Below are positions 6,214 to 12,159 of a stretch of DNA of 12,159 bases, piece by piece (position 1 is the first letter of the stretch; every line of letters begins with the position of its first letter). The position numbers and the translations under genes were made by a program. The DNA is from Alistipes sp. CAG:435. GTDB taxonomy: Bacteria > Bacteroidota > Bacteroidia > Bacteroidales > UBA932. Under the pieces are notes generated by a model, which saw only the letters and a list, made by a program, of their open reading frames with translations, searched no databases and was not told where the DNA came from. The stretch is from contig FR893137.1 of assembly GCA_000433355.1 (NCBI GenBank), forward strand, positions 1 to 12,159, written 5' to 3'.

Positions 6214-9087
6214 TTATGCTTTTGGAAGGAAAATATATGCGGCAATCATATCCATAGGCAATACGGGTTCAACTACCTGATACTCTTTTGCGTTAAGATA
6301 TGTTCGATATTGTGTGAACGCATCGACAAGGTGATTCGCTCTTTCTGTGGCAACTGCGTCCGTATGCTTGCGAAGTGACTCCTCATCCTTACTCCACTGG
6401 AGTTCTGAATTGAAGATGTATTTCTGGCTAAGCTCATCAACATTTCCGGATGCTGTTGCGGACAGGAACAGCATCTTACACTCTTCCTGACTCAACAAAT
6501 CATGATTGTTGATATCTCCGTGATACCCAAAGAAAATCATTTCCTCTCCAACCAATTCGCGTGAAGAATCTTTCTTGTCACGAATCACGCTCCGGACGCG
6601 CATCAAAAGGACAGTGGTTTTTACTGAAACATCCAAAGTCTGCATAACCATTGCGCGAGATGCAGCAAGATCGCCTCCGTTTATAGTGTCGTTGACAACA
6701 GATCTCGATAAATCCTCCACGAATATGTGATTCCTGCCTATATACATATACCCTTTGGGAGTCGGTGACGCAAATGAAATCCGCACCTGGCCAGAGGCAT
6801 TTGCATTAGGAAAATAATGCCTGATACCAGATGGCAGTTCAAACTGATTGAAATGGTAACTCTTCTTCCCATCGGACTTTAAATTGACTCCGCTACGGCT
6901 AAGCACATCAATAACGAAGTGTTCAGTATCATCTACGCCTCCAATAACAGATTTGGCTTCTTCCAGAGAAGCAGTCAACCTGGTAGGATCCATCTGCTTG
7001 TTATTGTGGGCAAAGTAGGTATGTGAAAGACGTTCGTTCTCTTCGATACGCTTGAGCTGGATTTCTCGCTCCTTCTGTTCATCAACAAAAAGACTTTCCG
7101 TATCAAAGAGTGTCAGCTGCATAAACTCTGTCTTGGTTGGTGCGTTGATGGTCATAATACGCTCCATTATGCTTTCCATCAGCGAAGCGTCATTATCCGC
7201 AATTGGCAGATAAACTCCAAGCTTTTTCTTGATTTCATCCTGTTTTTTATACAGAACATTCAGCACAATATTATCTACAGGATTATTCTCGGCGTACATC
7301 GTAGATATCAAGACCGACTTTGAAGTCTGCCCAAAACGGTCAATTCGACCATTCCTCTGTTCCACACGATTTGGATTCCAAGGAAGATCGTAATGGATGA
7401 TAGCATCAAATCCCTGCTGCAGATTGACTCCTTCGCTCAAACAGTCCGTACATACCAACACGTGTCTGCTATGAGAGCTCAATTCATCGATACGGGCCTT
7501 GCGCTCTTCATCAGAAAGACGACTCGTAATGATACCGACAACCACATCCTTGGTCTTACGATTTGAACTTAGCGCATTGGCAATATAATTGCCCACATAT
7601 TCTGCAGTCTGGATGTATTGGCAGAATACAATCGGACTCATATCACTGTCAATGGCAAAAGCAACATTTTCCAACGCCTTTTTGACCTTATTGTCAGCAC
7701 CGGATTCTTTGATATGCTGAAGTCTGGCTATGAAATTCTTGAACCTGTTTCTATCTGCTCGGGACGCAGTTTCATAAGCTTCTGGCACAATATCATCCGC
7801 ATTCAGCATATCTTTCAGCCCGTCATTGAAGGAATACACTGACTTAGTATTCTCCTCGTCCTCTTCAGAAGCAGGATTGTCTTCATTCTTTGCAATTTTG
7901 TTCTGCAGCATACTAATGCCAGCATCTGGACTTGACATAACGCCTCTCATAAGAGCCAGGAGATCCCAATAGACATAACGCTGTTTTCGCTTGTCCTCAT
8001 TCTTTACTGACTGGATGCCTTCTTTAATGTAGTCAATTAGGTCATTCAAAAGATCGCGATACTCATAAGCAAAGGAATAGTCTTCATTGTTGTCCATCTG
8101 CAGACGTTCAGGAAAGACCACTTCATTCCCCAAATACTGACGGATATCAGCACGTCTTCTTTGGACAAAATAATGCGACAATTCTTCTCTCTGTTCAGCT
8201 GTATCGAGGTTAAAATGCTCAAACTCAGGCTTCAAAAGACCAATAAGTGATTGGAACTCTTCATTCTGTCCGCTATGAGGTGTAGCAGTCAGCAGCACCA
8301 ACTGCTGTCCTTCTTTTTGCGACAGTCTATGAAGAAGATTATATCGTTGCTGCTGGGATGTATTGGCTCCTTTCGGACGTGCACAAGTATGCGCTTCATC
8401 GACAATAACAAAGTCCGGGCAATGCTCCAGAAAGACTCCTATCCTATCCTTTTGCTTAATGTAATCTATTGATATTACTTGAAATGGGATATCTCTGAAC
8501 ACATTTTGGTCGGCACGCAGTTTCTTTTCAAGTCTGCTGATAGTAGAAGACCGGATAATTTCAGCATCAAGCCCAAATTTATCCTTGATTTCGTTCTGCC
8601 ACTGTTCGCATAGGTGAGGAAGACAAATAACGGCAAACCTCTTAATCTCGTGTCTATCCAATAATTCCTTTGCTATCAGTAATGATTCCAAAGTCTTACC
8701 AATACCGACGTCATCAGAAATCAGAAGACGTATTCTTTCTTGTTTCAGAGCAAGTATAAGGGGAACCATCTGATACGGCCTGGGTTCAAAGGAAAGTCTT
8801 CCAAGGCATTGGAACGGGCCGGCTACGTCCCTGAACGACAGTCTGCACGCATCGTATAAAGTGCGTGCAGCAGATTTATATCCGCGAACTAAGTCTTCTG
8901 ATGAAGGCTTCTTGAAATCATAAGACTTTATGGTAAGTTGATCGCCATATAGAGGTAAATAAATGCCGACTGTCTCAGCATCAGTACCACCAAGGGGTTT
9001 TATTATCAAGAGATCCTCGTCATTAGATTGTTGAACGACCCAAGGACGAGACCTGAATTCCACTAATGTACCGGTTTTATATTCCAT
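6214..9087 (-). CDS. drmD: SNF2/RapA-like DEAH helicase, DrmD-like
   Basis: A 957-residue superfamily 2 SNF2-type ATPase expected to translocate on duplex DNA. Numbering from the ATG at 9087: the N-terminus GTLVEFRSRPWVV and LLIIKPLGGTDAETVGIYLPL-like strand fit the DrmD-type opening. They are followed by PYQM (104-107), SDDVGIGKT (Walker A, 124-132), VDEAH (motif II, 229-233), TATPHSG (motif III, 267-273), VLVCTDCLSEGVNLQ (motif V, 543-557) and NPNRVEQRNGRIDRFGQ (motif VI, 571-587, both arginines present). The last 300 residues form a C-terminal extension I cannot assign to a named domain, although DrmD-like proteins also carry one. The open frame extends 23 codons further upstream to 9156, but that would overlap the preceding gene by 62 bp. 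The ATG at 9087 starts right before the conserved N-terminal block and lies 7 bp after the upstream TGA, so I chose it. The DISARM assignment is by family resemblance and context; a generic RapA-like helicase of another restriction system is the alternative. Confidence 0.9.
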   Translation of the reverse strand: MEYKTGTLVEFRSRPWVVQQSNDEDLLIIKPLGGTDAETVGIYLPLYGDQLTIKSYDFKKPSSEDLVRGYKSAARTLYDACRLSFRDVAGPFQCLGRLSFEPRPYQMVPLILALKQERIRLLISDDVGIGKTLESLLIAKELLDRHEIKRFAVICLPHLCEQWQNEIKDKFGLDAEIIRSSTISRLEKKLRADQNVFRDIPFQVISIDYIKQKDRIGVFLEHCPDFVIVDEAHTCARPKGANTSQQQRYNLLHRLSQKEGQQLVLLTATPHSGQNEEFQSLIGLLKPEFEHFNLDTAEQREELSHYFVQRRRADIRQYLGNEVVFPERLQMDNNEDYSFAYEYRDLLNDLIDYIKEGIQSVKNEDKRKQRYVYWDLLALMRGVMSSPDAGISMLQNKIAKNEDNPASEEDEENTKSVYSFNDGLKDMLNADDIVPEAYETASRADRNRFKNFIARLQHIKESGADNKVKKALENVAFAIDSDMSPIVFCQYIQTAEYVGNYIANALSSNRKTKDVVVGIITSRLSDEERKARIDELSSHSRHVLVCTDCLSEGVNLQQGFDAIIHYDLPWNPNRVEQRNGRIDRFGQTSKSVLISTMYAENNPVDNIVLNVLYKKQDEIKKKLGVYLPIADNDASLMESIMERIMTINAPTKTEFMQLTLFDTESLFVDEQKEREIQLKRIEENERLSHTYFAHNNKQMDPTRLTASLEEAKSVIGGVDDTEHFVIDVLSRSGVNLKSDGKKSYHFNQFELPSGIRHYFPNANASGQVRISFASPTPKGYMYIGRNHIFVEDLSRSVVNDTINGGDLAASRAMVMQTLDVSVKTTVLLMRVRSVIRDKKDSSRELVGEEMIFFGYHGDINNHDLLSQEECKMLFLSATASGNVDELSQKYIFNSELQWSKDEESLRKHTDAVATERANHLVDAFTQYRTYLNAKEYQVVEPVLPMDMIAAYIFLPKA

Positions 9088-9094
9088 ATTATCT

Positions 9095-12000
9095 TCAGTT
9101 AACCGATGTAAAAAGGTCTGAATTGTCATTGATGAATTGTTCCAGAGGTGTTGCATAATGCCATACCAGTACTATGTACCCGGCATTTCTTAACACTTCC
9201 CGTTTATTCCTGTCATCCTCCATAACCTCTGGCAAATCATGAGGAGTCCCATCGCAGAAAATAACTATACGATCACCATACTGGAAATCCGGCTGCACAT
9301 AGTACTCTCCCGGGAAGGAAGGCTGGGCCTTATCCGGGAGACGAAGCCTGTGATCATAGAGATATTTCAGAAATTCATACTCCGTAGAACTATTATGGTC
9401 TCTCTCAGCTTCGAGCTTTTCATACAACTCGTCATACGACAAAGTCTGTCCTGCATTTCTCACTTCAACCTTAGCTTCCATCATTATTCTAAGCGCACTG
9501 TATATTTTGCGAATGTCAATGACTGAATGATATGGCTGATTGTAATAGTTCAGCAGATTTGTATAATCCGCAGGTGTTAGCTTATCCACTTGTTCAGGAG
9601 ACAATTCATCTAACGTATCATAGCAAATCTCGTATGCGCGATTCACCACAGCCCGATATGATTCCGGCTCTTCAACTAATCTCGACAGAACACCCAAAGA
9701 CCCTTGGGCATTCTCATAGATAAAGAGATTTGGAACATTTCCTTCCCCCATTACATCTGCGCCAAGCTCGCTGCTCTCGATCTGGAACACATCCTCAATC
9801 GCTTGCTTGAAAGCATAAAGGAAGGTACGTACAGCATCCTTATCTCGCAGCAAAAGGGCCCCAAGTGGCTGAATATAAATAGCATTGGCTGTTATCTCCG
9901 TAAACAGCTTAACGAATTTGATGCGCCCGGCTTGCTCAGGATGTGATTCTGCCTCCTGCTGGATACTTTTCAGCCTATCACCGCTTATCCACTCACCAGT
10001 CCTTGTATCCATCGCAAACCCATTCCCATTGTCATCATTGTTAGATTCAAGGATATAAGTTATCCGACAAGACGGGATATGACTGATATTTGCAAGATGT
10101 TGATCTCCAGACAATAGTTCACATTTCTGAATCGTCCTTGGATCATCTGAAGAGAAGAATGATTTTGTAACATAATATTTCCTGTTACGCTCCTCCTCCC
10201 TGCAGGTAATCTTCTCAGTTTCAGTTGCTATCATATCCTGAGACTCTATACAATGACCTGGGATCAGTTGTGCGACTCCATCTAGTGATTCACCAGTTAT
10301 TATGTCTGTATGATGTGAGGCATTCTCTTGGTCCTTGTAGATGACTCCAGTCTTTGGGTTGAAGAAAAACTTATGGTCAATCGGTTCGGATTGAATCATC
10401 ATGCGGGTGACACGGAATTTGCCACCATTGTTGTAAATAATGTTCTGCGGACTGAATTCAGTGAGGGCAAGGGCTCTCGGTCGGCTCAAATACTCAACAT
10501 CGTCATTACGATACTGCAACATTGCTCTCAATGGCAGTTTTGTAAAATTGTACCCTGGCAAAAAGCCCTCACTTGCCAGATAACGATATGGATAGAATTC
10601 ATTTTCCTCCTTATTGCCACCTTGATTCGCACCCAACAATAAGTCTCTTAAGTTCTCTCCTCTGCGCAACTTTGTGTGAGCTTCTTTCTTTTCTTGAGAG
10701 TTCTCGCCATATACGCGATTATCAATTACAGTAGTAGCCTCTTCTATCTGAATCTGAGCTTTCCTGTATAACGACCTCCAACGATTCAGAGAAATATCAA
10801 AATCGTGTTCGTATGACGCTATGACTCTATCCATCCACAAGTCAGAGAACCAGCTTGGCCGTTCTGCTATTATTTTATCCTTCAAGAATGCGCCATCAAT
10901 TATCCTGACGAATATTTCCTTTATTTGAGCCTGCCTTTCTTGGGATAACTGAAGATGAATTCTAACAGTATCTTTTAGCGTAATATGATTTATATCAGAA
11001 TAATCTACAAGTGCTGATATTCCTTCAGACAGTTGTGGAATAGGACAAACTGACAATATGGTAGAATGCAGATGAGTCCTGAACAAATCCTCATTCACGA
11101 GTTCCATCCTGGGAGCCTTCACATCACCCTTAACCATTTTCTGTGGATGGTGTAGATAGTAGTTCTCGTGAGAATTTTTAGGACGACAATATGTGTATAT
11201 CAACGCCGCCTGACCACTTCGTCCAGCACGTCCAGCACGCTGAGTGTAGTTTGCTGGAGTGGGGGGAACATTTCTAAGACCGACAATAGATAAATCTTTG
11301 ATGTCAATTCCCAACTCCATAGTAGGTGAACAATAAAGAATTGGGAATTCTCCTTCCCTAAACTGAATCTCGCGTATTTCTCGCTCAACTTTCGCCACCT
11401 GACCAGTATGGTCTTTAGCCTCAAGTTTTATAACACCGGACGGTATATTTTTGTAAAAATTTTGGAAGTAGCTATTCGCCTTGCTCAAGATACAATCTTC
11501 ATTGCCAAGTGTGCGTATGCGAATATGATCCCGACGCACATTTTGGCAATCTCCTTTCTTCCAGACAATAGAATCGTAGTCGAGTTGATAAAGGCCATTG
11601 TCTTCAATGATATAGTTATGAAGATTAGACAATAGTCCTTCCATATATTCGACATACTCCTCCTTTGAAGTCAGAACCTTATTGGCATATCTGGACAGAT
11701 AATCTTTAACAAAAGATGCCAATTTGCTAGTATATCCACCACTCTCAAGATTATGGAGATTCCTTCGCTGAGGTTTAACTATAAACAGAGAATGAGAAGA
11801 GTCGATATTATCATTCTCATCCAGAGTCCAAGGGCTCTTTAATGTCCGGCGCACCGTGTCTGCTAAATCTTTGACTGCACGCTCTGTCCTGTAAGGAGAA
11901 CGGAGACATAGTTTATGTCGGAAGAAATCCAATATTTGAATTATGAATTCTTCCTTCTGCTCATCTGTCAGACCATCAAGCTGCTCGATATCATATAACC

Positions 12001-12159
12001 TCTCAGAGTCATTCTCACCAAAAATTTCATCGTGTAGATATTTGTATGAAATATCGAGAAGAGCACAGTCTTCCAAATTAGGCATAATAACGCTCCAGTT
12101 TCCGGCAAGATCATCATATATTATGGTGGATAGATACTTTATCAGACACTCTTTCACAT
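9095..12159 (-). CDS. DUF1998-type superfamily 2 helicase with C-terminal nuclease-like domain, 5' end cut by window
   Basis: The last 1,020 codons of a giant helicase. No Walker A or DEAH motif lies in the window although motifs V and VI do, and the frame is open to the edge, so the N-terminus is beyond 12159. The GTG at 12157 is internal, not the start. Counting from 12157: LEAKDHTGQV (245-254), YCSPTMELGIDIKDL (motif V, 275-289), NYTQRAGRAGR (motif VI, 303-313), then YRYLASEGFLPGYNF and LPLRAMLQYR (525-550) with LSRPRALALTEFSP (557-570). This core is shared by YprA, DrmA/DrmB and Druantia DruE. DUF1998 lies near 755-845 (YIQPLGALLL, then LFIYENAQGSLGVL). Residues 925-1017 form a Vsr/DUF559-like nuclease fold. 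The usual zinc CxxC pairs before the EEERNR element (654-659) are missing; only scattered cysteines remain. It heads the visible operon, 7 bp before the SNF2 gene, and probably unwinds or surveys DNA for the system. Whether it is closer to DrmA, DrmB or DruE cannot be settled without the N-terminal half. Confidence 0.9.
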   Translation of the reverse strand, partial: VKECLIKYLSTIIYDDLAGNWSVIMPNLEDCALLDISYKYLHDEIFGENDSERLYDIEQLDGLTDEQKEEFIIQILDFFRHKLCLRSPYRTERAVKDLADTVRRTLKSPWTLDENDNIDSSHSLFIVKPQRRNLHNLESGGYTSKLASFVKDYLSRYANKVLTSKEEYVEYMEGLLSNLHNYIIEDNGLYQLDYDSIVWKKGDCQNVRRDHIRIRTLGNEDCILSKANSYFQNFYKNIPSGVIKLEAKDHTGQVAKVEREIREIQFREGEFPILYCSPTMELGIDIKDLSIVGLRNVPPTPANYTQRAGRAGRSGQAALIYTYCRPKNSHENYYLHHPQKMVKGDVKAPRMELVNEDLFRTHLHSTILSVCPIPQLSEGISALVDYSDINHITLKDTVRIHLQLSQERQAQIKEIFVRIIDGAFLKDKIIAERPSWFSDLWMDRVIASYEHDFDISLNRWRSLYRKAQIQIEEATTVIDNRVYGENSQEKKEAHTKLRRGENLRDLLLGANQGGNKEENEFYPYRYLASEGFLPGYNFTKLPLRAMLQYRNDDVEYLSRPRALALTEFSPQNIIYNNGGKFRVTRMMIQSEPIDHKFFFNPKTGVIYKDQENASHHTDIITGESLDGVAQLIPGHCIESQDMIATETEKITCREEERNRKYYVTKSFFSSDDPRTIQKCELLSGDQHLANISHIPSCRITYILESNNDDNGNGFAMDTRTGEWISGDRLKSIQQEAESHPEQAGRIKFVKLFTEITANAIYIQPLGALLLRDKDAVRTFLYAFKQAIEDVFQIESSELGADVMGEGNVPNLFIYENAQGSLGVLSRLVEEPESYRAVVNRAYEICYDTLDELSPEQVDKLTPADYTNLLNYYNQPYHSVIDIRKIYSALRIMMEAKVEVRNAGQTLSYDELYEKLEAERDHNSSTEYEFLKYLYDHRLRLPDKAQPSFPGEYYVQPDFQYGDRIVIFCDGTPHDLPEVMEDDRNKREVLRNAGYIVLVWHYATPLEQFINDNSDLFTSVN
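9107..9385 (-). other. Vsr/DUF559-like PD-(D/E)XK nuclease domain at the helicase C-terminus
   Basis: Within residues 925-1017 of the helicase (counted from 12157) the order is: an acidic helix STEYEFLKYL (E926, E928), then VQPDFQY (D957), IVIFCDGTPHD (D969, H973, D974), a D-x3-KR pair (D981 or D982, K985, R986) and GYIVLVWHY (993-1001). This is the layout of the Vsr, DUF559 and related very-short-patch-repair-type nuclease fold: early glutamate, PDF aspartate, 'DG..H' strand turn, Arg/Lys helix, and final 'G..V' strand. All candidate catalytic residues are present, so activity is plausible. The family call rests on pattern recognition, not on an alignment. Confidence 0.7.

Noticed and set aside
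9088..9156. An N-terminal extension of 23 codons on the SNF2-like gene beginning at 9156
   Set aside because: It would overlap the preceding gene by 62 bp, and the conserved N-terminal block begins right after the ATG at 9087, which sits 7 bp past the upstream stop.
11221..11238. A perfect 9-bp tandem repeat GTCCAGCAC twice
   Set aside because: It encodes the R-A-G-R-A-G of helicase motif VI, so protein sequence explains it.
11261..11266. A run of six G (plus strand) as a phase-variation tract
   Set aside because: It encodes two conserved prolines (VPPTPANY) near motif VI, and six bases is short for slippage-based switching.
12157..12159. A GTG at 12157 as the true start of the helicase
   Set aside because: The frame is open to the window edge, and helicase motifs I-III that must precede motifs V and VI are absent from the window, so the start lies further upstream.

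Overview
The window is almost entirely coding, and all five genes lie on the minus strand, so the transcription order is right to left. The host is probably a member of the Bacteroidota (Bacteroides/Prevotella/Alistipes-like). Three things point there: a perfect TAnnTTTG-type -7 box in front of the last gene, start codons without Shine-Dalgarno sequences in the leaders I read, and moderate-to-low GC. This is inference from sequence style, not from a marker gene.

Right to left, the window holds: (1) the C-terminal 1,020 or so residues of a very large superfamily 2 helicase (12159-9095, 5' end outside the window), with a DUF1998 region and a C-terminal Vsr/DUF559-like nuclease fold; (2) a 957-residue SNF2/RapA-like helicase resembling DrmD of DISARM (9087-6214); (3) a 1,367-residue Eco57I-class adenine-N6 DNA methyltransferase resembling DrmMI and type IIG enzymes (6208-2105); (4) a 248-residue DUF2971 protein (2101-1355); (5) after a 103-bp gap, an AlbA_2 (Schlafen-like) plus GHKL-type ATPase-domain protein (1251 to beyond position 1, 3' end outside the window). 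The last gene is read only on the minus strand; a 245-codon open frame opposite it (556-1293, plus) is a shadow.

Genes 1 to 4 are separated by only 7, 5 and 3 bp, so they look like one translationally coupled operon. A DUF1998 helicase, a DrmD-like helicase and a DrmMI-like methylase together point to a DISARM-related restriction/anti-phage island. The expected logic, by analogy, is that the methylase marks self DNA while the helicases and a nuclease act on unmodified invading DNA. The architecture is not the textbook class 1 DISARM order (drmD, drmMI, drmA, drmB, drmC). Here the helicase and DUF1998 parts are one polypeptide, placed first, with its own nuclease-like tail. No PLD-type DrmC is visible, and a DUF2971 protein ends the tight cluster. 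The AlbA_2/ATPase gene has its own promoter candidate and could be a regulator or a second defence module.

No tRNA, rRNA, CRISPR array, insertion sequence or attachment site was recognised. There is no non-coding stretch over 300 bases.
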